Assembly: GCA_039805565.1 (NCBI GenBank)
Contig: JBDLTZ010000339.1
Location: 1-17,532 of the forward strand
Length of the DNA stretch: 17,532 nt
Source of the DNA: CALJIC01 sp039805565
GTDB lineage: Bacteria > Chloroflexota > Chloroflexia > Chloroflexales > Roseiflexaceae
Direction of reading: 5' to 3'
This document shows, in pieces, positions 7,298 to 14,168 of the stretch. Every line of letters begins with the position of its first letter. Within the stretch, counting starts at the first letter, position 1. Under the pieces are notes generated by a model, which did no database searches, was not told where the DNA came from, and was given only the letters and a program-made list of their open reading frames with translations. The translations under genes and the position numbers were made by a program.

Positions 7298-7396
7298 CGG
7301 TTACATCACTGACTATAGCCATCCGTGAGACAGCACCTCAGGAGATCATCCGAGGTGCGACTGCGCAAGAGGTATGCTAGTGGAGGCCTATCAGTA

Positions 7397-8173
7397 ATGA
7401 GCAACGTTGATCTAGACGAGCTTCGGGGCTGGCTGCATGAGAGCGGCGAAGTCGGGATAAAGTATTTCAATAAGGGTACAGGGCGGCGCAAAGCAGATGC
7501 GAGCTGGGTTACCGAGGCAGATCTTACAATCGAGCACATGCTGACACAGCATCTCGCCGCTCGTTACCCTGAGTATGGCATTCTCGGCGAAGAGCAGGTG
7601 CGTCAGGGGCTAGACCGGGAATTCATCTGGGCGCTGGATCCAATAGACGGGACAGCGTCATTTGTTGCCGGCCTGCCGATCTGGGGTATCTCACTCGGCC
7701 TTCTACGCCATGGGACGCCGTACTTCGGACTTCTCTATTTTCCTATGATGGGTGATTGGTACTGGGCAGAGGCAGGGGGAGCAGCGTTCCTCAACAACGA
7801 GAGCATACACGTCTCAACTGCCGACGAGTGGGACTCGGAGAGTTGGATCAGCGTCCCATCAGACATCCACCGGCGCTTTGACATTGATTTCATCGGGAAA
7901 GTGCGCAATCTTGGCTCAACTGCGGCTTCTATCTGCTACGCTGCACGTGGAAGTGCCGTCGGCTCACTCTTCACCCACGCATCCATCTGGGATGTTGCCG
8001 CAGCCCTGACAGTGCTCTACGCCGCCGGTGGGGTCGCCATAACACTCTCGGGCGACAAGATCGACACAGCCAAGATGATAGCCTCCGGCGCGTGCAAAGA
8101 TCCCATTCTCGCAGGCGCGCCAAAGCACGTTGCATCACTGCGGCCACATATTGCTGTACGCCCCCGCATCTGA
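7397..8173 (+). CDS. Inositol monophosphatase family phosphatase
   Basis: A 258-aa Mg-dependent phosphomonoesterase of the IMPase/FIG superfamily. Metal-site motifs are all present: ILGEEQ (Glu65, Glu66), WALDPIDGTASFVAGLPIWG (Asp81, Asp84, Thr86) and SIWDVAAALTVLYAAGG (Asp199). Members hydrolyse inositol-1-phosphate, histidinol phosphate, 3'-phosphoadenosine phosphates or sugar phosphates, and the sequence alone does not decide between them. The ATG at 7397 has GGAGG 10 nt upstream; an upstream GTG at 7325 is possible but falls next to the inverted-repeat element. It shares the lower-GC composition and direction of the ATP-grasp gene, so the two may act in one pathway, perhaps phosphatase and ligase steps on a small molecule (inference). 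Confidence 0.88.
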   Translation: MSNVDLDELRGWLHESGEVGIKYFNKGTGRRKADASWVTEADLTIEHMLTQHLAARYPEYGILGEEQVRQGLDREFIWALDPIDGTASFVAGLPIWGISLGLLRHGTPYFGLLYFPMMGDWYWAEAGGAAFLNNESIHVSTADEWDSESWISVPSDIHRRFDIDFIGKVRNLGSTAASICYAARGSAVGSLFTHASIWDVAAALTVLYAAGGVAITLSGDKIDTAKMIASGACKDPILAGAPKHVASLRPHIAVRPRI

Positions 8174-8307
8174 GCACGGCGCTGGTCGAGGGTCACGCCG
8201 CGATGCGGCGGTGCCGCTGGCGATGGGCGGGTAGGCCAACGGCACCGGCTTCTCCCAGGTGTGCAGAAAGCCCCGCATGACCAGCGAGAAGGCTCGATTG
8301 TTGCCCG
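8174..8307. other. Unassigned region between the phosphatase and the permease remnant
   Basis: No intact gene. Composition returns to high GC immediately after the phosphatase stop. It may hold further decayed permease sequence: around 8287-8310 the bases resemble a frameshifted 'EAARIDG' segment, the EAA loop of sugar permeases, but this is too degraded to claim. Confidence 0.4.
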
Positions 8308-8595
8308 CCGCTGTGGCGGATCGTGATGCCGCTGGCGTGACCGGCGCTGGCGACAGTGGCGATCTTTACGGTGCTCTGGACCTGGAACGACTTTCTCAGC
8401 CCGCTGATCTACATCTCGTCGCAGGACAAGTTCACGCTGGCGCTCGGCCTGGCCCAGTTCCGCGGCCTCTACGCGACGCAGTGGCAGTACCTGATGGCGG
8501 CATCGACGGCGGTGGTGGTGCCGATGCTCGTGCTGTTCTTCCTCGCGCAGCGCTACTTCGTGCAGGAAGTTGTACTCACCGGCCTGAAGGGCTAG
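8308..8595 (+). pseudogene. Carbohydrate ABC transporter permease (MalG type), C-terminal remnant
   Basis: Reading one frame gives LWRIVMPLA-stop-PALATVAIFTVLWTWNDF, then LSPLIYISSQDKFTLALGLA and a last membrane helix (AASTAVVVPMLVLFFLAQRY) ending VVLTGLKG. Known: this is the highly conserved C-terminal third of MalG-family sugar permeases (the stretch after the EAA loop). Full-length proteins have about 270-300 aa with six membrane segments; only about 95 codons remain. The TGA at 8338-8340 stands where the family has Lys/Arg, consistent with CGA to TGA. Upstream sequence no longer reads as permease in any frame. Inferred: remnant of the arabinoside uptake system of this locus; no partner permease or binding protein is present in the window. 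Confidence 0.85.
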
Positions 8596-8610
8596 CCGCG
8601 CCAAGAGGGG

Positions 8611-8848
8611 GTGCATCTGGCCACCACTATCGTCACGCCGCTTCCACCGCAGTCTCTTCGGGCTGTCTCGGGGTTCCTCGGCCGGCGCTTCGCGGTGAAC
8701 CGCGATGCCCGCCTCAAAGACCCCAGGCTCTCCGAGCAGTTCATCCGCCTCCACGAGCGCCGCGACCACACAGAGTGGTTCTGGCTCGGCGAGCAGGTAG
8801 GCACATGGCTGTCCGCCGCCGCCCACACCGCGTCTACGAGCGGCCGTA
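8611..8848 (+). pseudogene. Probable N-terminal fragment of a GH127-like glycosidase
   Basis: The frame from GTG 8611 reads GFLGRRFAVNRDARLKDPRL, then LHERRDHTEWFWLGEQVGTWLSAAAHTA. This resembles the N-terminal part of DUF1680/GH127-like proteins, where a strand 'FLGxRFxxNR' is followed some residues later by 'GEQ/GEHxGKWLxAA'. After about residue 75 the similarity stops; the frame then runs through unrelated sequence into the start of the intact GH127 gene. CCAAGAGGG precedes both this fragment (8600-8608) and the intact gene (8868-8876), hinting at duplication. It is far too short to be an enzyme (the family has about 550-650 aa). Assignment is from memory of the family and is moderate. Confidence 0.5.
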
Positions 8849-8885
8849 GTTCACCGCTCATACTTGTCCAAGAGGGAGACCACCA

Positions 8886-10679
8886 ATGGCGATGACACCC
8901 TCCAGCTACCGCGCGCTGCCGCCGCGCGATGTGACGCTGCTCCCCGGGGAGCTCCGGCGCCGCGCCGAGCTCAACCGCACGTACCTGCTCAGCCTGACCA
9001 ACGCCAACCTGCTGCAGAACTACTACCAGGAGGCCGGGCTCTGGAACCCGCGCCAGCGGCCCGAGGGCATCCACTGGGGCTGGGAGGCACCCACCTGCCA
9101 GCTGCGCGGCCACTTCCTCGGCCACTGGCTCTCGGCGGCGGCCAGCCTCTACGCCGCCACCGGCGACGCGGAGGCTAAGGCCAAGGCCAACGTGATCGTG
9201 AGCGAGCTCGCGCGCTGCCAGGAGGCCAACGGCGGCGAATGGGCCGGCTCGATCCCCGAGAAGTACCTCGACTGGATCGCGCGCGGCCGCCAGATCTGGG
9301 CGCCGCACTACACTGTCCACAAGACCCTCATGGGCCTATGCGACATGGTCGCCCTCACCGGCAGCGAGCAGGCGCTCGACGTGCTCACGCGCTGGGCAAG
9401 CTGGTTCCACCGCTGGACCGGGCAGTTCTCGCGCCGTCAGCTCGACGACATCCTCGACGTCGAGACCGGCGGCATGCTCGAGGTCTGGGCCAACCTCTAC
9501 GGCGTCACCGGGCGCGAGGAGCACCTGGAGCTGATGCAGCGCTACGACCGGCCGCGCCTGTTCGAGCGGCTGCTCGCCGGCGAGGACCCGCTCACCAACC
9601 AGCACGCCAACACCACCATCCCCGAGGTCCACGGCGCCGCGCGCGCCTACGAGGTAACCGGCGACACGCGCTGGCGCGACATCGTCCACGCCTACTGGCG
9701 CCAGGCGGTCACGCTGCGCGGCGCCTACGTGACCGGCGGGCAGACCAGTGGCGAGATCTGGTCGCCGCCGCAGGAGCTGGCCGCGCGCCTGGGGGACAAG
9801 AACCAGGAGCACTGCGTGGTCTACAACATGATGCTCCTGGCCTCCACGCTGCTGCGCTGGACGGGCGACCCCACCTACGCCGACTACTGGGAGGCGAACT
9901 TCTACAACGGCATCCTGGCGCAGCAGAACCCCCACACCGGCATGATCGCCTACTTCCTCCCACTGGAGCCCGGCGCCGTCAAGTGCTGGGGCACCCCGAC
10001 AGACGACTTCTGGTGCTGCCACGGGACGCTCGTGCAGGCCCACGCCATCCACGGGCGCGATGTCTACTACGAGGACGACGACGGGCTGCTGGTGGCGCAG
10101 TACCTCCCGACTGAGCTGCGCTGGCGGCGCGGCGGTACACCGGTGCGCCTGCGCCAGACGACCGATACACAGACGTCATCCACCCACCGCCCGCGCGCAC
10201 AGGTGGTCGACCTCACCGTGGCGAGCGGGCAGCCGGCGGAGTGGACCCTGAAGCTGCGCCTGCCACGCTGGATCGACGGTGCGGCGAGCGTCGAGCTGAA
10301 CGGCGAGCCGCTGCCGGTGCGTGCGGCGCCGGGCGAGATCCTCGCGCTGCGCCGGACATGGGGTGAGGACCACCTGCGGCTCACGCTGCCGCGCCGGCTG
10401 GCCAGCGTGCCCCTGCCGGACGACCCCTCGCGCGTCGCCTTCGTAGACGGCCCCATCGCACTGGCCGGCCTCTGCGACGATGAGCGCACGCTCTACGCCG
10501 ACGGCGACCCGGCGTCGCTGCTCGCGCCCGACAATGAGCGCGAGTGGACGATGTGGCGCCCGGCCTACCGCACCCGCGGCCAGCCGAGCAACATCCGCTT
10601 CCTGCCGCTGCACGAGATCGTGGACCAGCCCTACACCACGTACTTCCCCATCGCGCCGCGCGCCGCCGCGGTGGACTAG
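8886..10679 (+). CDS. GH127 beta-L-arabinofuranosidase
   Basis: A 597-aa glycosidase of family GH127 (formerly DUF1680) that releases L-arabinose from beta-L-arabinofuranosides. By comparison with the characterised HypBA1, the key residues are present: Glu290 in TGGQTSGEIW (acid/base Glu322), Glu308 and Cys310 in NQEHC (zinc ligands Glu338, Cys340), and Cys377-Cys378 in FWCCHG (Cys417 nucleophile and Cys418 ligand). Domains: an (alpha/alpha)6 barrel to about residue 400, then C-terminal beta domains (TLKLRLPRWIDGAASVELNG). No signal peptide, so it should act in the cytoplasm on imported oligosaccharides. The ATG has GAGGGA about 8-9 nt upstream. It is followed after 17 bp by a second, broken GH127, and then by araD, araA and a kinase that consume its product. 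Confidence 0.93.
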   Translation: MAMTPSSYRALPPRDVTLLPGELRRRAELNRTYLLSLTNANLLQNYYQEAGLWNPRQRPEGIHWGWEAPTCQLRGHFLGHWLSAAASLYAATGDAEAKAKANVIVSELARCQEANGGEWAGSIPEKYLDWIARGRQIWAPHYTVHKTLMGLCDMVALTGSEQALDVLTRWASWFHRWTGQFSRRQLDDILDVETGGMLEVWANLYGVTGREEHLELMQRYDRPRLFERLLAGEDPLTNQHANTTIPEVHGAARAYEVTGDTRWRDIVHAYWRQAVTLRGAYVTGGQTSGEIWSPPQELAARLGDKNQEHCVVYNMMLLASTLLRWTGDPTYADYWEANFYNGILAQQNPHTGMIAYFLPLEPGAVKCWGTPTDDFWCCHGTLVQAHAIHGRDVYYEDDDGLLVAQYLPTELRWRRGGTPVRLRQTTDTQTSSTHRPRAQVVDLTVASGQPAEWTLKLRLPRWIDGAASVELNGEPLPVRAAPGEILALRRTWGEDHLRLTLPRRLASVPLPDDPSRVAFVDGPIALAGLCDDERTLYADGDPASLLAPDNEREWTMWRPAYRTRGQPSNIRFLPLHEIVDQPYTTYFPIAPRAAAVD

Positions 10680-10696
10680 GATTGAGGAGCAGAATC

Positions 10697-11405
10697 GTGA
10701 GCACAGCTACCCCCACGCCTGCCGAGCAGGCCGCCGCAGATCTGCCGCACCGCCGCTACGCCCCGCTGCCGCTCGGCAGTGTGACCATCGACGACCCGTT
10801 CTGGTCGGCCCGGCAGCAGGTCAACCGCGATCGCACCATCCCGCACATCTACCGCCAGCTCGCCACGGCCGGGCAGCTCGACGCGCTCCGGCGCGACTGG
10901 AACCCCGGCCCGGAGATCGCGCAGCGCCACGGCTGGGGCGGCACCGCCGTGATGTTCTGGGACTCAGACGTGGCGAAGTGGATTGAGGCCGCGAGCTACA
11001 GCCTCGCCACCAACCCCGACACGGCGCTCGACGCGCTGCTGGACGAGATGATCGCCCTGATAGCCGCGCGCCAGGAGCCCGATGGCTACCTGCACACCTG
11101 GTTCACGACCGTGGACCCGGCCAACCGCTCTTCTACGTCAACCCGCTCGCAAGCGACGGGCACCACCGGCAGCACTGGTTCGGCTGCATGGCGGCGCGCT
11201 CGAGACGCGTGAGGCGCCCGAGCCCCTCGGCGGCGGCGTGGTGATCGAGGGCGAGGCAGCGGCGCTTGACCAGGCCTCCTGGGGCAACGCGCTCTACCGC
11301 ACGCAGCCGCCCGAAACCCGGCCCACCCGGCTGCGCGCGATCCCGTACTTCGCCTGGGACAACCGCGAACCCGGTGCGATGCAGGTCTGGCTCCCGGTCG
11401 CATAA
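10697..11405 (+). pseudogene. Second GH127 gene, collapsed by two internal deletions
   Basis: A good start (GTG 10697, GAGGAG 7 nt upstream) opens an N terminus typical of GH127: SVTIDDPFWSARQQVNRDRT, VMFWDSDVAKWIEAASYSLA, 'RQEPDGYLHTWFTTVDPANR'. At about 11121-11128 the sequence jumps and shifts frame into FYVNPLASDGHHRQHWFGC, the segment just before the zinc-site cysteines. At about 11187-11195 it jumps and shifts again into GGALETREAPEPLGGG, continuing to IPYFAWDNREPGAMQVWLP, the C-terminal end of the family, with stop 11403-11405. About 235 codons remain of an expected about 640. The catalytic Glu region and the Cys-Cys pair are gone, so it is inactive. It belongs to a GH127 branch different from the intact upstream copy, so it is not a simple tandem duplicate. 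Confidence 0.88.
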
Positions 11406-11753
11406 GCACCGAGGCCGTCGGCGCGATCTCCTTCAGCTGCGATCTCGACGCTGGCGGTAGCTGGGCTTTTGCAGATTTCGACGGGTCGCTTTATGATGTG
11501 ATCGAACGGTGCTTCCCCATCGAGAGGGTGTCAGGTATGTGTAGAACACCATACGCCCGATATCCCCACGTGTAGGCACCTGTTTGGGCCGGCATTTCTC
11601 ACGCAAATCTGCAAACGCCCAGTGGTTAGTGACTGTGCGCTGCGTGGTCAAGCTCAGAGCCGCGACCTGTGAGCCGCAGCGGAGCTGCCAGCCGGAGCGC
11701 CCAGCCTACCTCGGTCGAGCAGCACGCGCTCGAGCTGCAGAGGAAGACACCCG
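11406..11753. other. Intergenic region before araD
   Basis: No gene is supported. It contains a 162-bp stretch bounded by inverted repeats (11461-11622) and a GC-rich leader before araD. An open frame on the minus strand (11651-11433) merely covers the inverted-repeat segment and has no recognisable motif or ribosome site. I see no clear promoter for the ara genes. Confidence 0.5.
11461..11622. repeat. Candidate MITE-like element with 18-bp terminal inverted repeats
   Basis: CTGGGCTTTTGCAGATTT (11461-11478) and AAATCTGCAAACGCCCAG (11605-11622) are inverted copies with 17 of 18 matches, enclosing 126 bp without coding content. The interior is A/T-richer than the neighbours. No exact target duplication is evident (flanks GGTAG and TGGTTAG are only similar). 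It sits between the wrecked GH127 and araD. Confidence 0.55.
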
Positions 11754-12398
11754 ATGCTTGAAGTACTGAAGGAGCAGCTTTGGAAGCTGCATCTGGAGCT
11801 CCCCAAAAATGGCTTGGTAACCTGGACGGGCGGGAACATCAGCGCACGGGACCCCGAAACTGGGCTGGTGGCGATCAAGCCTAGCGGTGTGATGTACGAG
11901 GACCTACGCCCCAATGACCATGTCGTTCTCGACCTTGAAGGCGACGTCCGCGAGGGCTCACTCGCGCCCTCATCCGATACCGCCAGCCACCTCTACATCT
12001 ACCGTCACATGCCGCACGTCAACGGCATCGTGCATACCCACTCGCCCTACGCCACCGCCTTCGCAGCGCTGGGGCGCTCCATCCCGGTCTACCTCACCGC
12101 AATCGCCGACGAGTTCGGCGGCCCGATTCCCTGCGCCGGCTTTGCCCTGATCGGCGGCGAGGAGATCGGCCAGCAGGTCGTGCAGCACATCGGCTCCTCG
12201 CCGGCCGTGCTGTTGAAGAACCACGGCGTGTTCACCGTGGGGACAAGCGCGAAGGCGGCGGTTAAGGCCGCGGTGATGGTCGAGGACATCGCACGCACAG
12301 TCTGGTACGCCCTGCAGCTCGGCACGCCCGACGAGATCGCCCCCGAGGACGTCAAGAAGCTCCACGACCGCTACACCAACGTGTACGGCCAGCGCTAG
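11754..12398 (+). CDS. araD: L-ribulose-5-phosphate 4-epimerase
   Basis: A 214-aa class II aldolase-fold enzyme that interconverts L-ribulose-5-phosphate and D-xylulose-5-phosphate, the last step of L-arabinose breakdown before the pentose phosphate pathway. Seen: WTGGNISARD and IKPSGVMYEDL (phosphate binding), SSDT with Asp75, GIVHTHSPYAT with zinc ligands His94 and His96, and LLKNHGVFTVG with His157, plus the C-terminal DRYTNVYGQ typical of AraD. These match the metal set of E. coli AraD (Asp76, His95, His97, His171). The related fuculose-phosphate aldolase is the main alternative; the direct neighbour araA (11 bp downstream) favours AraD. The ATG has AGAGGAAG upstream. Probably co-transcribed with araA. 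Confidence 0.92.
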   Translation: MLEVLKEQLWKLHLELPKNGLVTWTGGNISARDPETGLVAIKPSGVMYEDLRPNDHVVLDLEGDVREGSLAPSSDTASHLYIYRHMPHVNGIVHTHSPYATAFAALGRSIPVYLTAIADEFGGPIPCAGFALIGGEEIGQQVVQHIGSSPAVLLKNHGVFTVGTSAKAAVKAAVMVEDIARTVWYALQLGTPDEIAPEDVKKLHDRYTNVYGQR

Positions 12399-12409
12399 GA
12401 AGAGAGATT

Positions 12410-13918
12410 ATGACTATCAACCTTTCGACATACGAAGTCTGGTTCGTCACCGGCAGCCAGCACCTCTACGGCCCCGAAACCCTGGAGCAGGTTGCCGCTC
12501 ACTCCCAGGCAATCGTGAAGGCCCTCGACGATGCGGCTGCCATCCCCGTGCGCGTCGTCTTCAAGCCGGTCCTGAAGACACCGGACGAGATTACCAATCT
12601 GTGCCGTGATGCCAACAACTCGCCGAGCTGTGTAGGCCTGATCGCCTGGATGCACACCTTCTCGCCAGCGAAGATGTGGATCGCCGGCCTGCGCTCGCTT
12701 CAGAAGCCTTTCGTCCATCTGCACACCCAGTACAACCGCGACATCCCGTGGGCCGAGATCGACATGGACTTCATGAACCTGAACCAGGCCGCCCACGGCG
12801 ACCGCGAGTTCGGCTTCATCGGGGCCAGGATGCGCCTGGAGCGCAAGGTCGTCGTGGGCCACTGGCAGGAGGAGCGCGTGCAGGCCAGCCTCGGGGCATG
12901 GTCGCGGGCGGCCTGCGCCTGGGCCGATGCCCAGGGCGCGCGCTTCTGCCGCTTCGGCGACAACATGCGCGAGGTGGCGGTGACCGAGGGCGATAAGGTC
13001 AACGCTCAGATGCGGCTCGGCTACAGCGTCAGCGGCTACGGTGTAGGCGACCTCGTGCGCTACACCTCGGAGGTCTCCGACGCCGATATCGACACGGTGA
13101 TCGAGCAGTACAACGACCAATACAATGTCGTGCCCGCGCTGCGCTCCGGCGGCAACCAGCACCAGTCGCTGCGCGAGGGCGCCCGGATCGAGATCGGCAT
13201 CCGGCGCTTCCTGGAAGACGGCAACTTTAAGGGGTTTACGACCACCTTCGAGGACCTGCACGGACTCGCGCAGCTCCCCGGCCTCGGGCCGCAGCGCCTC
13301 ATGGCCGATGGCTACGGCTTCGCGGGTGAGGGGGACTGGAAGACCGCCGCTCTGGTGCGGGCGATGAAGGTGATGGCGGCGGGGCTGCCGAAGGGAACGT
13401 CCTTCATGGAGGACTACACCTATCACCTCAGCCCGGACGGCCAGAAGGTGCTGGGCGCTCACATGCTTGAGATCTGCCCCACCATCGCCGCGGAGCGGCC
13501 GAAGCTGGAGGTGCACCCGCTGGGCATCGGCGGCAAGGCTGACCCTGTGCGGCTGGTGTTCGACGCCAAGACAGGTCCGGCCGTCAACGCCTCAGTGGTG
13601 GAGATGGGCAACCGCCTGCGCATGGTGGTGAACGTGGTGGACGCCGTGCCAACAGACGAGCCGCTGCCGAAGCTGCCCGTGGCCCGCTCGCTCTGGTTGC
13701 CGCGCCCAGATCTGGCAACCTCGGCGGCTGCCTGGATCTACGCGGGCGGTGCGCACCACACCGGCTACAGCTACGACCTCACATCCGAACACCTGGCCGA
13801 CTTCGCAGAGATGGCCAGCATGGAGTTCCTGCTGATCGACGAGCACACCACCGTCCCTGCCTTCAAAAAGGAGCTGCGCTGGAACGACCTCTACTATCAT
13901 CTCGCGAAGGGGCTGTAG
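12410..13918 (+). CDS. araA: L-arabinose isomerase
   Basis: A 502-aa Mn-dependent cytoplasmic isomerase converting L-arabinose to L-ribulose. Family motifs: VWFVTGSQHLYG at the N terminus, GLIAWMHTFSPAKMWIAGL, LHTQYNRDIPW and MDFMNLNQAAHGDREFGFI. The metal-binding residues align with the E. coli enzyme: Glu307 in GFAGEGDWKTAAL, Glu334 in SFMEDYTYHL, His351 in LGAHMLEICP, and His449/His450 in GGAHHTGYS. Length equals the family norm (about 500 aa) and no motif is missing. The ATG lies 11 bp after the araD stop with GGAAGAG as ribosome site, so the two are translationally close. A 250-bp spacer with a large hairpin separates it from the kinase gene. Confidence 0.97.
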   Translation: MTINLSTYEVWFVTGSQHLYGPETLEQVAAHSQAIVKALDDAAAIPVRVVFKPVLKTPDEITNLCRDANNSPSCVGLIAWMHTFSPAKMWIAGLRSLQKPFVHLHTQYNRDIPWAEIDMDFMNLNQAAHGDREFGFIGARMRLERKVVVGHWQEERVQASLGAWSRAACAWADAQGARFCRFGDNMREVAVTEGDKVNAQMRLGYSVSGYGVGDLVRYTSEVSDADIDTVIEQYNDQYNVVPALRSGGNQHQSLREGARIEIGIRRFLEDGNFKGFTTTFEDLHGLAQLPGLGPQRLMADGYGFAGEGDWKTAALVRAMKVMAAGLPKGTSFMEDYTYHLSPDGQKVLGAHMLEICPTIAAERPKLEVHPLGIGGKADPVRLVFDAKTGPAVNASVVEMGNRLRMVVNVVDAVPTDEPLPKLPVARSLWLPRPDLATSAAAWIYAGGAHHTGYSYDLTSEHLADFAEMASMEFLLIDEHTTVPAFKKELRWNDLYYHLAKGL

Positions 13919-13932
13919 CTCGCGCTGGACGC

Positions 13933-14029
13933 CCGTGCACGGCGAGCGGCGGCAAGAACGCTGTTTCACCGCGCCGGGCACGGGTATGGGCGTGCGGGCT
14001 GGCAGTACCGCTCCGCACGCCCGGCGCGG
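13933..14029 (+). promoter_or_regulatory. Strong hairpin and palindrome between araA and the kinase gene
   Basis: A 10-bp palindrome CCGTGCACGG (13933-13942) is followed by a large stem. CCGCGCCGGG (13969-13978) and GGGCGTGCGG (13988-13997) together pair with CCGCACGCCCGGCGCGG (14013-14029), leaving about 10 unpaired bases on the left side and a 15-nt loop. There is no T run, so a factor-independent terminator is doubtful. It may set the relative transcript levels of araA and the kinase, protect the upstream mRNA, or be a regulator site. A second small stem, GGGCAT/ATGCCC, lies near 14052-14078. Confidence 0.5.
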
Positions 14030-14168
14030 CATCCCGATTCGCTCCAAGACGGGCATGTGTACGCTTTTCGATATGCCCTGCCCAAGCTAGGTTGAGGCGG
14101 CAGCGCGGTGATGAGGTATCCCTCATTTGTCGCGGCTGGAAACCGCCATACAGAAAGACGTGAGCGAG

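Noticed and set aside
7325..7396. Upstream GTG start extending the phosphatase by 24 residues
   Set aside because: The extra residues are Arg-rich and unlike the family's N terminus; ATG 7397 has a GGAGG upstream and gives a normal-length enzyme.
8017..8826. 269-codon minus-strand frame across the permease remnant
   Set aside because: Low-complexity Arg/Glu/His content without motifs; the plus strand carries clear permease and glycosidase-like sequence.
11594..11606. GCATTTCTCA inside the 162-bp element is shared with the IS630 end near 150-159
   Set aside because: Only about 10 bases agree and the terminal repeats differ, so a link between the two elements is not supported.
11433..11651. 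72-codon minus-strand frame covering the 162-bp inverted-repeat segment
   Set aside because: No ribosome site or recognisable motif; it spans both inverted repeats, so the open frame is more likely incidental.
12395..13516. 373-codon open frame antisense to araA
   Set aside because: It mirrors the third-codon GC bias of araA, has no family motif, and the sense strand is an unmistakable L-arabinose isomerase.
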